NCBI RefSeq assembly: GCF_001456955.1 | Contig: NZ_KQ758473.1 | Span: 124,001-188,000, forward strand | Length of the DNA: 64,000 bases | From: Microbacterium enclense | GTDB taxonomy: Bacteria; Actinomycetota; Actinomycetes; Actinomycetales; Microbacteriaceae | Reading direction: 5' to 3' | Part shown: positions 37,943-47,757 of the stretch, piece after piece | Numbering within the stretch: the stretch's first letter is position 1 | Layout: every line of letters begins with the position of its first letter | Translations under genes and position numbers: made by a program | Notes under the pieces: generated by a model | Told to the model about the DNA's origin: nothing | Database searches by the model: none | Seen by the model: only the letters and a program-made list of their open reading frames with translations

Positions 37943-40894
37943 GTGAGCTCCTGGCGCGACCTGCTTCCCGGGGGCGAGACGGCAGCCTTCGAGCCGCTCG
38001 CCCTCGGCATCGAGCTGCGCCAACGCGAGGCCTACGATCCCGCGCGGTGGGACGCCCGGGCGGTCGTGCCCGTGACCCCGCGCATGCTCGCGCGACGGCA
38101 AGACGACCTGCAGCTCGTCGCACGCCCCCTCGTGCGCGGCGCGCGCGACGCCTGGATCCGAGCGGATGCCACGTGGGATGCCGTCCGGCGATCAACCGCC
38201 CGCTTCGACCCGGCGCACGTGCGGTGGTTCGCCGACGTGCACGCTCTCGCGCAGGCACGGCGAACGGCCGGGCCGTTCGCGCCGTCGGGTGACACCATCG
38301 CCCTCGACGCGGTCGACTCGCCCCTGCTCTGGCCGCACCTGCGCGCGGCGGAGTCGCTCGGCATCCCGATCGTGTCGATGAACCCGCAGCAGGCGGTGCG
38401 CCTCGCAGCCGACGCGGTCGCGCGGGTGACGGTCGACGCGGTCGGCGGGGGAGCGTTGCGCGTGTCCGCCGAGCTCGAGATCGACGGCCGCTCTATGGAT
38501 GCCGCTCACGCCCGGGCCATCGGCGGCTCCGGGCTGTTCGCGTACGAACTGGATCGCGATCCGGTGCCGCTCGTGCTCGCGGCCGTCGACCTGCCCGCGC
38601 CGCTGCCTGCGCTGCTGGGCACTCCGATCGTCGAGGTGCCGGCGGGCGAGTCCGCGGAGTTCGTCGCCGAGGTCTACCCGCGATTGGCGCGCCGAGTGCC
38701 GCTGTCGGTGGGCGCGGGCGTTCCGTCGCCGCCGCCGGCACGCCCCACCCTCCTGGTGGACGTGTCGTACCTCGAGGGCGACGAGGTGCAGTACCGCCTC
38801 GACTGGGTGTATCCCGGCGGCCACCGCGCCGCGTGGACCGACGACGGCGAGCATCCCGACCGCGACGACCGCGCCGAGGCGCAGATCGGCGAACGGTTCG
38901 AGACGGCGTGGATGTCGGCATCCGATCTACCGGTCGCTTCGCGGGCGCACCTGCGCGACGCGGATGCCGCGGTGTTCAGCGCACACGTGCTGCCCGCGGT
39001 CGACGTGGTCGACGAGGTGCGGGTGCGAACGCACGGCACGCGGCCGACGTTCCGCGAGCTGCGCGGCGACCCGTCGCTGCGCATCACGACCGTCGAGTCC
39101 CTCGACCGCGACTGGCTCGACCTCGGAATCGCCGTCACGATCGACGGCCGTCTCATCCCGTTCGGTGTGCTGTTCACGGCGCTGTCGCGCGGGCGCACGC
39201 GCATCAAGCTGTCCGACGGGGCATGGTTCTCGCTCGCTCATCCGGCGCTCCAGCGTCTGCGCGAACTGCTCGACGAGGCCGCCGCGCTCGACGAATGGGA
39301 GACCGGGCCCCGCGTCCCGCGCACGCATCTCGCGCTCTGGGCGGAGTTCGAAGACCTCGCCGATCAGTCCGACGCCGCGGTGGAATGGCGTCAGATCGCG
39401 CGGGCGCTGCGCGACAGCGCCGAGGTGCCGGAGGTGGCACCCCCGCCCGGGTTCCTCGCCGACCTGCGTCCTTACCAACGCGAGGGGCTCTCGTGGCTCG
39501 CGCTGCTGCACGCGCACCGGCTCGGCGGCATCCTGGCCGACGACATGGGACTCGGCAAGACGCTGCAGCTGCTCGCGCTGATCGCGCACACACGGGCGCG
39601 CGGCGAGACGCGGCCGTGGCTCGTCGTCGCCCCGACCTCGGTGCTGCCGACGTGGCGCGCCGAGGCCGCGCGTTTCGTTCCCGACCTGAGGGTCGCCGTC
39701 GTCGAGGCCACCGCCGTCCGGCGCGATCGCACGATCGCCGACATCGCGAGCGCCGTCGACGTGGTCGTCGCGTCGTACGGCGTGGTGCGAGCGGATGCCG
39801 AGGAGTTCGCCGCGCCGCACTGGAGCGGCGTGGTGCTCGATGAGGCCCAGTTCGTGAAGAACCCCGCGACGCGCATCCACCGTGCCATCGCTGCGCTGCG
39901 CACCGACGCGGTGTACGCGGCCACGGGCACGCCGATCGAGAACGGACTCGACGACCTGTGGGCGTTGCTGGCGTTGACCGCGCCCGGGTTGTTCCCCTCG
40001 ATCCGGCAGTTCCGCGAGGACTACACCCGCGCGATCGAACGGCTGCCCTCGGACGCCCCCACCGAGCTCTCGGCCGCCGCGACCGGCGCGCACCGCGACA
40101 AGATGCTCGAGAAGCTCCGTCGCCGGGTGCGGCCGTTCCTGCTGCGTCGCACGAAAGACGTCGTGGCATCCGATCTGCCTCCCAAGCAGGAGCAGGAGAT
40201 CGCGGTGCCCCTCGGCCCCGCGCACCAGGCGGTGTACGACCGCGTGCTCCAGCGCGAGCGGCAGAAGGTGCTGGGGCTCCTCGACGATCTCGACCGGCAG
40301 CGCTTCATCGTGTTCCGCTCCCTCACACTGCTGCGCATGCTGGCGCTCGCGCCCGGTCTCGTCGACGAGCGCGACGCGCACCTCGGTTCCGCCAAGCTCG
40401 ACGTGCTGCTCGACCGGCTCGTCGAGATCGCCGCCGAGGGGCACCGCGCGCTGGTGTTCAGCCAGTTCACCTCCTTCCTCGACATGGCGGCGCAGCGGTT
40501 GGATGCCGCCGGCCTCGCGCACGCGCACCTCGACGGCAGCACCACCCGGCGCGGCGAGGTGGTCGCCGGGTTCCGAGAGGGCGATGCGCCCGTGTTCCTC
40601 ATCAGCCTGAAGGCCGGCGGGTTCGGGCTCACCCTGACGGAGGCGGATTACGTCTTCGTCCTCGACCCCTGGTGGAACCCGGCCGCCGAGGCCCAGGCCA
40701 TCGACCGCGCTCATCGCATCGGGCAGGACAAGAGCGTCTTCGTCTACCGGCTCATCGCCGAGGGAACGATCGAAGAGAAGGTGCTCGCGCTCCAGCGCCG
40801 CAAGGCCGCGCTGTTCGATGCGGTCATCGACGACGGCGAGGCGTTCGCCGCGTCGTTGGACGCCGACGACATCCGGGGGCTGCTCGGCCCGTGA
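37943..40894 (+). CDS. SNF2-family DNA helicase/ATPase
   Basis: 983 residues. The N-terminal half (about 1-500) is a poorly conserved domain of the kind that accompanies bacterial SNF2 enzymes. The motor follows: Walker A DDMGLGKTLQLL (about residue 533), DEAQ box VVLDEAQFVKNP, motif III ATGTPIENGLDDLW, motif IV-V LVFSQFTSFLD and motif VI EAQAIDRAHRIGQ. It is probably a DNA translocase that remodels DNA-bound proteins (HepA/RapA-like grouping). No methylase or nuclease partner is adjacent. The GTG at 37943 is the first plausible start after the repeat-rich gap. Confidence 0.92.
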   Translation: MSSWRDLLPGGETAAFEPLALGIELRQREAYDPARWDARAVVPVTPRMLARRQDDLQLVARPLVRGARDAWIRADATWDAVRRSTARFDPAHVRWFADVHALAQARRTAGPFAPSGDTIALDAVDSPLLWPHLRAAESLGIPIVSMNPQQAVRLAADAVARVTVDAVGGGALRVSAELEIDGRSMDAAHARAIGGSGLFAYELDRDPVPLVLAAVDLPAPLPALLGTPIVEVPAGESAEFVAEVYPRLARRVPLSVGAGVPSPPPARPTLLVDVSYLEGDEVQYRLDWVYPGGHRAAWTDDGEHPDRDDRAEAQIGERFETAWMSASDLPVASRAHLRDADAAVFSAHVLPAVDVVDEVRVRTHGTRPTFRELRGDPSLRITTVESLDRDWLDLGIAVTIDGRLIPFGVLFTALSRGRTRIKLSDGAWFSLAHPALQRLRELLDEAAALDEWETGPRVPRTHLALWAEFEDLADQSDAAVEWRQIARALRDSAEVPEVAPPPGFLADLRPYQREGLSWLALLHAHRLGGILADDMGLGKTLQLLALIAHTRARGETRPWLVVAPTSVLPTWRAEAARFVPDLRVAVVEATAVRRDRTIADIASAVDVVVASYGVVRADAEEFAAPHWSGVVLDEAQFVKNPATRIHRAIAALRTDAVYAATGTPIENGLDDLWALLALTAPGLFPSIRQFREDYTRAIERLPSDAPTELSAAATGAHRDKMLEKLRRRVRPFLLRRTKDVVASDLPPKQEQEIAVPLGPAHQAVYDRVLQRERQKVLGLLDDLDRQRFIVFRSLTLLRMLALAPGLVDERDAHLGSAKLDVLLDRLVEIAAEGHRALVFSQFTSFLDMAAQRLDAAGLAHAHLDGSTTRRGEVVAGFREGDAPVFLISLKAGGFGLTLTEADYVFVLDPWWNPAAEAQAIDRAHRIGQDKSVFVYRLIAEGTIEEKVLALQRRKAALFDAVIDDGEAFAASLDADDIRGLLGP

Positions 40895-40951
40895 GACCGT
40901 CCGCTCCCGAACTCGCCCTCTCTTCCCCGAACCCGTTCAGCATGCCCCGCG

Positions 40952-40957
40952 TAGACT
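40952..40957 (+). promoter_or_regulatory. -10 box TAGACT for the MBL-Rieske gene
   Basis: TAGACT lies 31 bp before the ATG; the leader carries AGGAG. Confidence 0.45.
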
Positions 40958-40988
40958 CGACAGGTTCCGTCCACGACACAGGAGCGAC

Positions 40989-42572
40989 ATGAAAGTCACC
41001 GGCCTCGGCCACGCAGGCATGTTCATCGAGACGGCGGGCGGCAGCATCCTCTGCGACCCCGTCATCGGTCCGAGCTTCTTCGGCTCGTGGTTCCCGTTCC
41101 CCGACAACCGGGCCCTCGACTGGGAGCGCTTCGGCCAGGCGGACTTCCTCTACATCTCGCACCGCCACCGCGACCACTTCGACCCCGCGCTGCTCGAGCG
41201 GTACGTCTCGAAAGACGTCAAGGTGCTTCTCCCCGAGTATCCGACCGACGACCTCGAGCAAGATCTCATCGCCCTGGGCTACACGAACCTCGTGCGCACC
41301 GAGGCCGGCGTCCCCCTGCGGTTCGGCAACCTGAAGCTCATGGTGACGCCGCTGCGCGCGCCCTCCGACGGGCCCATCGGCGACTCGTCGCTCTCGGTCG
41401 ACGACGGCACGGCATCCGTGCTGAACCAGAACGACTCGCACCCCCTCGACCTCGAGAAGCTCTTCGATTTCGGCAAGCCCGACGCGTACTTCACCCAGGT
41501 CTCCGGCGCCATCTGGTGGCCCATGGTCTACGACCTGCCGCAGGACGCCAAGCAGAACTTCGCGCAGCTCAAGCGCGACGCGCAGAACAAGCGCGCGATG
41601 TACTACATCGAGAAAGTGGATGCCGAGCACGTCTTCCCCATGGCGGGCCCGCCGATGTTCCTGCGCGAGGAGCTGTTCCGCTACAACGGCACGGGCCTCG
41701 AGAACGACTCGATCTTCACCGACCAGCGCGAGTTCCTCGCGCACATGACGCAGCAGCGCCCCGACCAGAAGGGCTACCTGTTCCTGCCCGGCACCGAGGT
41801 CGAGCTGCAGGGCTCCGACGTGACGGTGACTCAGACCCTGTACACGGATGACGAGATCGAACGCGTCTTCGGTGACAAGTGGAACTACCTCGCCGCGCAG
41901 AGCGAGAGTCGCCAAGACGAGATCGCCGCCGAGGTGGCATCCCGAGCCGAGATCCTGTCGCCCGCCGAGATGCTCGCGGCGATCAAGGAATGGTGGGAGC
42001 CGCTGCTGCGGCGCGCCCGCACCATCCGCAACGGCGTCGGGGGAGCGGTGCGCTTCCGCATCGGCGAGCTCGACATGGTCGTGGACTTCCCCAAGGCGAA
42101 GGTGCGCGAATACGCCGGCGAGGAGTGCATCTACTGGTACACGATCCCCGCCGACCTCGTCTCCACCAACATCCGCGACCACGAGATCGACTGGTCGAAC
42201 TCGATCTTCCTGTCGATGCAGTTCGAGGTGGGTCGTTCGGGCAAGTTCAACGAGTTCCTCACCACGTTCCTCAAGTGCCTGTCGCGCGACCGCATCGAGT
42301 ACGTCGAGAACTGGTACGCCGAGCAGTCCGACCAGACCGAGGATGCCGAGATCGACGGCTGGACCGTGCAGCGTCGCTGCCCGCATCTGCGTGCCGACCT
42401 CACGAAGACCGGCAAGATCGAGGACGGCGTGCTGACGTGCTCGCTCCATGACTGGAAGTGGGACCTGGCGACGGGGCGCTGCCTGACCACGACGGGTCAC
42501 CCGATCCGCTCCACGCCCAGCGGCGAGCGCGCGGCCGCCGAGCGTGCGGCCGCCGGGGTCGCCGCGAGCTGA
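40989..42572 (+). CDS. Metallo-beta-lactamase-fold hydrolase fused to a Rieske [2Fe-2S] domain
   Basis: 527 residues. The N-terminal MBL domain has the metal motif ISHRHRDHFDPALL (about residues 55-68). The C-terminal domain has a complete Rieske site: Cys464-x-His466 in RRCPHLRADL and Cys484-x2-His487 in LTCSLHDWKWDLATGRC. The combination recalls CMP-N-acetylneuraminate hydroxylase-like proteins, but here the Rieske domain is C-terminal, so the substrate is open. It is probably a redox-coupled hydrolase or oxygenase needing an electron donor not seen nearby. The VOC gene follows after 3 bp, which suggests co-transcription. Confidence 0.85.
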   Translation: MKVTGLGHAGMFIETAGGSILCDPVIGPSFFGSWFPFPDNRALDWERFGQADFLYISHRHRDHFDPALLERYVSKDVKVLLPEYPTDDLEQDLIALGYTNLVRTEAGVPLRFGNLKLMVTPLRAPSDGPIGDSSLSVDDGTASVLNQNDSHPLDLEKLFDFGKPDAYFTQVSGAIWWPMVYDLPQDAKQNFAQLKRDAQNKRAMYYIEKVDAEHVFPMAGPPMFLREELFRYNGTGLENDSIFTDQREFLAHMTQQRPDQKGYLFLPGTEVELQGSDVTVTQTLYTDDEIERVFGDKWNYLAAQSESRQDEIAAEVASRAEILSPAEMLAAIKEWWEPLLRRARTIRNGVGGAVRFRIGELDMVVDFPKAKVREYAGEECIYWYTIPADLVSTNIRDHEIDWSNSIFLSMQFEVGRSGKFNEFLTTFLKCLSRDRIEYVENWYAEQSDQTEDAEIDGWTVQRRCPHLRADLTKTGKIEDGVLTCSLHDWKWDLATGRCLTTTGHPIRSTPSGERAAAERAAAGVAAS

Positions 42573-42575
42573 GCC

Positions 42576-42971
42576 GTGCCGGGTTTCCATCACGTCGAGG
42601 TCTGGGTCGAAGACCTGGCAGTGGCACGTGTCGAGTGGGGATGGCTGCTCACCGAGCTCGGTTTCGAGCGAACCGGCCAGTGGGCTCAGGGCGAGACGTG
42701 GAGCACGCACGACGGCCCATACCTGACGCTGACCACATCGCCGAACCTGTCGCGCCGTGAACATGACCGGAGCGCTCCCGGTGTGAATCACCTCGCGTTC
42801 CTCGGCGGCTCCCGGGCTCAGGTGGATGCCGTCATGGCTGCGGCGAGCGTGCACGGGTGGCGACCGTTGTACCACGAGCGATATCCGTTCGCCGGCGGTC
42901 CCTCGCACTACGCCGGGTGGCTCGAGAATTCCGCGGGGTTCAAGGCGGAGATCGTCGCGGACGAAGACTGA
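42576..42971 (+). CDS. VOC-family (glyoxalase-like) protein
   Basis: 131 residues of the vicinal-oxygen-chelate fold: FHHVEVWVEDLAVARVEWGW at the N-terminus supplies the first metal His, VNHLAFLGGS the second strand, and the C-terminal NSAGFKAEIV the expected Glu. Substrate unknown; such proteins include lyases and resistance factors. The GTG start at 42576 is 3 bp after the MBL-Rieske stop, suggesting the two act together. Confidence 0.83.
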   Translation: MPGFHHVEVWVEDLAVARVEWGWLLTELGFERTGQWAQGETWSTHDGPYLTLTTSPNLSRREHDRSAPGVNHLAFLGGSRAQVDAVMAAASVHGWRPLYHERYPFAGGPSHYAGWLENSAGFKAEIVADED

Positions 42972-42981
42972 CCCGATCACG

Positions 42982-43079
42982 CGCCTCGTGCTCGGCTTGG
43001 GCGTCGTGCTCGATCACGCCACGTCACGCTCGGCTATGCGCGTCGCACTCTGCCACGAGCGTCGCGCTCCGTCACGCCG
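42982..43079. repeat. About five imperfect 19-20-bp tandem units
   Basis: Units starting at 42982, 43002, 43022, 43041 and 43060 follow the pattern CGTCRYRCTCNGNCACG, lying between the convergent VOC and HNH genes. Confidence 0.6.
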
Positions 43080-43161
43080 CGTCGAAGCGACGCGGAGATC
43101 TCGACCGCAGCAGCGTCGGCGGTCGCACCTCGCCCGTGCGCGGATCGGGTGGCGCGTGCAA

Positions 43162-44787
43162 TCAGTACGCGTCTCGACCGGTGACGGGATCCCGCTCGCG
43201 CACGATCTTCTCACCGCGGTTGTGGATTCCCAGGTGATGGTTCCGGCAGAGCGGGACGCCGTCGTCGACGTCGGTCCTGGCCCGATCCGCCGCCCAGTGA
43301 TCGATGTGGTGCATCTCGCACTGCGAGATGGGGGCGCGGCATCCGATACCGACGCATCCGCCGTCGCGCACCGCGATCGCGATTCGCTGTGCGCGGGTGA
43401 ACAGACGCTGGTGGCGTCCGACGTCGAGCGGGCGCCCCACGTTGCCCAGCGAGACGGGCAGCGCACCCGCGTCGCAGAGATAGCTCTCGACCACCCCGCC
43501 CGGAACGGAGCCGCCGCCGTCCTCCCAATGCCCGACGCCCCGCACCGTCGTCGGTGCCGAGCCGAGCGAATCCAGCGCAGCGCCCGCTCCGCGGTCACCC
43601 GACCTCGCCGCCGTCTCATCCGCGGAGCCGCCGCGACCGCTCCCCGCTCGCGAGACGTCCGTGTCCGCCGGGCCGACGGCTTGCCGAGCTCGGTCCGTCT
43701 GCGATCTCGCCCCGGCGACATCGTCGGCCACCGTATGCGGCGCGCCTCCGCCCGAGGCGCCGCCGACGCATCCGCTCTCGACCGCCCCCAGCGCAGACGC
43801 CTCCACCACGATTCGCACGCCCGGTTGCCGGTCGCCGAACGCCCGCGCCGGATCAGCCGCCGCTCCGGTGCGCATAACGGCGACCAGCGTGTCGTACGCG
43901 ATCTGCTCACCCGACCGCTCGTCGGAGGCGTCGGCGACGGCACGCGCACCGGCGCCGGTGCTCCCGGCATCCGCATCCACGAACCGCGGCCCACGCCGCG
44001 GACGCAACGCCGCTTGCAGGATCGCATCGACCCATGTCGCCGCATCATCGTCGAACACGACCCGCCCGTGTCGCTGACCGTGCTCGTCGATCCACGAACG
44101 ATACGACCGGGCGGCGAAGCGCTCCTCGAACCGCAGAGTCACCCCGACCGGGTCGAGGCGGTCTCGCGCGATCCGCGCAGAAGCCCGCACCTCCTCGACC
44201 GGTAGATGGGGCGCTTCGTCGATCAGCCGCTCGACGGCCGTGTGCCAGGCGCGGGAGAGGAAATCCGGATCGAGCTCGGGATACCTCTCCACCGGCGGCT
44301 CGCCCAGCCCCACGCGGATCGCCTGGAACTGCGCGTGACTGAGCGCCCCGTGGCGAAGCGCCCCGCTCGTGCGATCGAGCCACGACCCGCCACCATCCTC
44401 GGAGGCGGCGCGAGACTCGGCTCCAGAACCATCGCCGTCGTGCCCGACCGCGGGCGGAAGCGAGGGGAGCAGATCACCCCCGGTCTTCACCGCGCGCAAC
44501 ACCTCGCGCCGGCTCCGCCCGGTCAACGTCTGCAGCAGTTCCGTCGCGTTGCGGTGCCCCTGTCGTTGCGCCAGCCCCGCTCCGCCCAGCTCTCGCGCCG
44601 AACGCGCGTCGATCACCCGGGCCGCACAGGCCGCGAGCACGTCGAGGGCGTTGCGCGCCGCGGTGATCTCGCTCATAAATCCCACGAGTTCGCGATCATC
44701 GAGCGCCTCGCACTCCCGCCCCCTCAGCAGTTCGACGACGCGCTCGCTCGCCACCCGCAGGCGGTCGCTCGGCGCGTTCACATCCAT
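43162..44787 (-). CDS. DUF222 / HNH endonuclease protein (13E12-type)
   Basis: 541 residues. The N-terminal two-fifths are the helical DUF222 domain (LDVLAACAARVIDARSAREL, RNATELLQTLTGRSRREVLR). A Gly/Ser/Ala-rich linker of about 100 residues leads to a C-terminal HNH nuclease: CVGIGCRAPISQCEMHHIDH and GVPLCRNHHLGIHNRG, with both cysteine and histidine sets intact. This is the architecture of the 13E12 repeat family that spreads in many copies in mycobacteria and other actinobacteria. The ATG at 44787 is chosen because TACTTT lies six bases before it; an in-frame ATG at 44820 is upstream of that box. Confidence 0.88.
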   Translation of the reverse strand: MDVNAPSDRLRVASERVVELLRGRECEALDDRELVGFMSEITAARNALDVLAACAARVIDARSARELGGAGLAQRQGHRNATELLQTLTGRSRREVLRAVKTGGDLLPSLPPAVGHDGDGSGAESRAASEDGGGSWLDRTSGALRHGALSHAQFQAIRVGLGEPPVERYPELDPDFLSRAWHTAVERLIDEAPHLPVEEVRASARIARDRLDPVGVTLRFEERFAARSYRSWIDEHGQRHGRVVFDDDAATWVDAILQAALRPRRGPRFVDADAGSTGAGARAVADASDERSGEQIAYDTLVAVMRTGAAADPARAFGDRQPGVRIVVEASALGAVESGCVGGASGGGAPHTVADDVAGARSQTDRARQAVGPADTDVSRAGSGRGGSADETAARSGDRGAGAALDSLGSAPTTVRGVGHWEDGGGSVPGGVVESYLCDAGALPVSLGNVGRPLDVGRHQRLFTRAQRIAIAVRDGGCVGIGCRAPISQCEMHHIDHWAADRARTDVDDGVPLCRNHHLGIHNRGEKIVRERDPVTGRDAY

Positions 44788-44793
44788 AGAACA

Positions 44794-44799
44794 AAAGTA
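44794..44799 (-). promoter_or_regulatory. -10 box TACTTT for the leaderless HNH gene
   Basis: TACTTT (minus strand) ends 6 nt before the ATG at 44787. Confidence 0.45.
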
Positions 44800-44877
44800 C
44801 GAATGTCGGAACCGCGCCACCAGCGCACGAACACGACACCACCCGCACCCGCCCAGGATTCACCCCGCCCCACCCGC

Positions 44878-44883
44878 TAGACT
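44878..44883 (+). promoter_or_regulatory. -10 box TAGACT for the pyr operon
   Basis: TAGACT predicts transcription from about 44890 and a leader of about 53 nt that contains the PyrR-binding element. Confidence 0.55.
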
Positions 44884-44902
44884 CGACGCCGAACCACAGC
44901 AA

Positions 44903-44933
44903 CCTTTAACCCCGTCCCGTGAGGCGGAGAAGG
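44903..44933 (+). promoter_or_regulatory. PyrR-binding RNA element covering the pyrR ribosome site
   Basis: CCTT (44903-44906) pairs with AAGG (44930-44933); an inner CCG/CGG stem encloses TCCCGTGAGG (44915-44924). This matches the known PyrR recognition loop (UCCnGnGAGG-like). There is no terminator after it, and the ribosome site GGGAG lies right at its 3' edge, which fits PyrR acting by translational repression, as reported for Mycobacterium smegmatis. Confidence 0.75.
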
Positions 44934-44942
44934 GAGCAGCGG

Positions 44943-45473
44943 ATGAGTACGCGCACCGTCATGCACGATGCCGATATCGCCCGCGCTTTGACGCGCATCT
45001 CGCACGAGATCCTGGAGTCCAACAAGGGACCGGAGGGACTCGTCCTTCTCGGCATCCCGACCCGCGGCGTCACGCTCGCGAACCGGATCGCTCCGCTGAT
45101 CAGCGAGTTCGGCGGCGCACCCGTGCCGGTCGGCTCGCTCGACGTGACGATGTACCGCGACGATCTGCACCGCAACCCCACGCGGGCGCCGCGGAAGACC
45201 GAGATCCCCTCCGGCGGCATCGACGGCAAGACCGTCGTGCTGGTCGACGACGTGCTCTTCTCGGGCCGCAGCATCCGCGCCGCTCTCGACGCCCTGCAGG
45301 ACATCGGGCGCCCCGCCGCCGTGCGGTTGGCGACCCTGATCGACCGCGGGCACCGCGAGCTGCCGATCCGCCCCGACTTCGTGGGCAAGAACCTCCCCAG
45401 CGCCCGCGACGAGCGCGTGAACGTCCGTCTTGCTGAGACCGACGGCATCGAAGAGGTGACCATCGAGTCATGA
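44943..45473 (+). CDS. pyrR: Pyrimidine operon regulator PyrR / uracil phosphoribosyltransferase
   Basis: 176 residues. PyrR binds pyr leader RNA when UMP/UTP is high. The PRPP loop is [18 protein letters not shown], with [16 protein letters not shown] and [13 protein letters not shown] as further family segments. The ATG at 44943 follows the predicted PyrR-binding element and GGGAG. It overlaps pyrB by 4 bp and heads the pyrimidine operon. Confidence 0.97.
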   Translation: MSTRTVMHDADIARALTRISHEILESNKGPEGLVLLGIPTRGVTLANRIAPLISEFGGAPVPVGSLDVTMYRDDLHRNPTRAPRKTEIPSGGIDGKTVVLVDDVLFSGRSIRAALDALQDIGRPAAVRLATLIDRGHRELPIRPDFVGKNLPSARDERVNVRLAETDGIEEVTIES

Positions 45474-46438
45474 GGCACCTGCTCGACACCCAGCACCTCT
45501 CGCGCGCCGACGCGCTCGAGATCCTCGATGTCGCCGAAGACATGGCCGACACCCAGCGCCGCGAGGTCAAGAAACTGCCGACCCTGCGCGGCAAGACGGT
45601 CGTCAACCTCTTCTTCGAGGACTCCACCCGTACGCGCATCTCGTTCGAGGCCGCCGCCAAGCGCCTCAGTGCCGACGTCATCAACTTCTCGGCGAAGGGC
45701 TCCAGCGTCAGCAAGGGCGAATCGCTGCAGGATACGGCGCAGACGCTCCAGGCGATGGGGGCGGATGCCGTCGTCATCCGCCACGGAGCGTCCGGGGCTC
45801 CGCGCACGCTCGCGACCTCCGGCTGGATCAGCGCGGGCGTCGTCAACGCCGGCGACGGCACGCACGAGCACCCCACGCAGGCCCTGCTCGACGCGTTCAC
45901 GATCCGCAAGCGTCTGTTCGGCGACGCGAGCCGCGGCCGCGACCTCGACGGCATCCGGGTCACGATCGTCGGCGACGTGCTGCACTCCCGGGTCGCACGC
46001 TCGAACGTGTGGCTTCTGCACACCCTCGGCGCGCACGTGACGCTGGTCGCCCCTCCGACGCTCGTGCCCCAGGACGTCAGCGGCTGGCCGGTCGAAGTCG
46101 ACTACGACCTCGATCACGCCATCTCCACAGGCCCCAATGCGCTGATGATGCTCCGCATCCAGCTCGAGCGCATGAACGCCGCGTATTTCCCGACTGAACG
46201 GGAGTATTCACGCCGTTATGGTCTCGACGCGCGACGTCTGGAGGCCTTGCCGACCGATAGCATTGTGTTGCACCCCGGTCCGATGAACCGAGGTCTGGAG
46301 ATTTCCGCCGAAGCCGCCGATTCGCCTCGTTCGACGGTGCTCGAACAGGTCACGAACGGCGTCTCCGTGCGGATGGCCGTGCTCTACCTGCTGCTCGCGG
46401 GCGAGCGCCCCGACACCGAGAAAGAGGACCTCCGATGA
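45470..46438 (+). CDS. pyrB: Aspartate carbamoyltransferase catalytic chain
   Basis: 322 residues, joins carbamoyl phosphate and aspartate. Carbamoyl-phosphate site [19 protein letters not shown]; aspartate/second site [20 protein letters not shown]-terminal [14 protein letters not shown]. No PyrI regulatory subunit is encoded here. The ATG overlaps pyrR and the stop overlaps pyrC (ATGA). Confidence 0.97.
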   Translation: MRHLLDTQHLSRADALEILDVAEDMADTQRREVKKLPTLRGKTVVNLFFEDSTRTRISFEAAAKRLSADVINFSAKGSSVSKGESLQDTAQTLQAMGADAVVIRHGASGAPRTLATSGWISAGVVNAGDGTHEHPTQALLDAFTIRKRLFGDASRGRDLDGIRVTIVGDVLHSRVARSNVWLLHTLGAHVTLVAPPTLVPQDVSGWPVEVDYDLDHAISTGPNALMMLRIQLERMNAAYFPTEREYSRRYGLDARRLEALPTDSIVLHPGPMNRGLEISAEAADSPRSTVLEQVTNGVSVRMAVLYLLLAGERPDTEKEDLR

Positions 46439-47757
46439 GCCACGCCACCCCCCAGACGCTTCTGGTGCGCGGCGCGCGCATCGAGGGTCAGGATGCCACC
46501 GACCTGCTCGTGCGTGACGGCGTCATCGCCGAGACCGGCGGCGGCCTGTCGCACGCGGGTGCCACCGTCGTCGACGCCGACGGACTGATCGCCCTCCCCG
46601 GTCTGGTCGACCTGCACGTGCACCTGCGCGAGCCCGGATTCGAGGCATCCGAGACCGTGCTCACCGGGTCGCGCGCCGCCGCCGCGGGCGGGTTCACCAC
46701 CGTGTTCGCCATGCCGAACACCTCGCCGACCGCCGACACCGCTGGTGTGGTGGAGCAGGAGCTCGCGCTCGGCGAAGCCGCCGGCTACGTGCACGTGCAG
46801 CCGATCGGTGCCATCACCGTGGGCCAGAAGGGGGAGCGGCTCGCGGAACTCGGCGCCATGGCCGACTCCCGCGCCCGCGTGCGCGTCTTCAGCGACGACG
46901 GCTTCTGCGTGTTCGACCCGCTCATCATGCGCCGGGCGCTGGAGTACGTGAAGGCGTTCGACGGCGTCGTCGCCCAGCATGCGCAGGACCCGCGACTCAC
47001 CGAGGGCGCGCAGATGAACGAGGGTGCCGTGTCGGCCGAGCTCGGCCTCACCGGCTGGCCGGCGGTCGCCGAGGAGTCGATCATCGCCCGCGATGTGCTG
47101 CTCGCCGAGCACGTCGGCTCGCGGCTCCACGTCTGCCACCTCAGCACCGCCGGGTCGGTCGACATCATCCGCTGGGCCAAGAAGCGCGGCGTCGACGTCA
47201 CCGCCGAGGTCACTCCGCACCATCTGCTGCTGACCGACGAGCTCGTGCGCGACTACGACGCCCGGTACAAGGTCAACCCGCCGCTGCGCCGCGAAGAAGA
47301 CGTCATGGCCGTGCGCGAGGGCCTCGCCGACGGCACGATCGACATCGTCGCCACCGACCACGCCCCGCACCCCGCTGAGGCGAAGGCCTGCGAATGGGCC
47401 GCCGCGGCGAACGGCATGGTGGGCCTCGAGAGCGCCCTGCGGGTCGTGCAGCAGGCGATGGTCGACACGGGGCTGCTCGACTGGGCCGACGTCGCCCGCG
47501 TGCTGTCGAAGACCCCCGCGCGCATCGGCCGCCTCGACGGACACGGTACGCCCGTCGCTGCGGGCCACCCCGCGTCGTTCACGCTGTACGACCCGCGTCC
47601 GTCGCGCCCGTTCGCGGTGACCGACCTGCGCGGTCGCAGCAAGAACTCGCCGTACCTCGGGCGGGAGCTGCCCGGCGAGGTGCGCTGGACCGTGCGCGCC
47701 GGCATCCCGACCGTCGCCGACGGTGCCCTGCTCGACACCCCCGGAGCGCTCGCGTGA
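46435..47757 (+). CDS. pyrC: Dihydroorotase
   Basis: 440 residues, class I (long) dihydroorotase of the amidohydrolase fold. Metal motif [19 protein letters not shown], then [11 protein letters not shown], the His ligands in [11 protein letters not shown] and [10 protein letters not shown], and the catalytic Asp in [14 protein letters not shown]. It overlaps both neighbours by 4 bp. Confidence 0.97.
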   Translation: MSHATPQTLLVRGARIEGQDATDLLVRDGVIAETGGGLSHAGATVVDADGLIALPGLVDLHVHLREPGFEASETVLTGSRAAAAGGFTTVFAMPNTSPTADTAGVVEQELALGEAAGYVHVQPIGAITVGQKGERLAELGAMADSRARVRVFSDDGFCVFDPLIMRRALEYVKAFDGVVAQHAQDPRLTEGAQMNEGAVSAELGLTGWPAVAEESIIARDVLLAEHVGSRLHVCHLSTAGSVDIIRWAKKRGVDVTAEVTPHHLLLTDELVRDYDARYKVNPPLRREEDVMAVREGLADGTIDIVATDHAPHPAEAKACEWAAAANGMVGLESALRVVQQAMVDTGLLDWADVARVLSKTPARIGRLDGHGTPVAAGHPASFTLYDPRPSRPFAVTDLRGRSKNSPYLGRELPGEVRWTVRAGIPTVADGALLDTPGALA

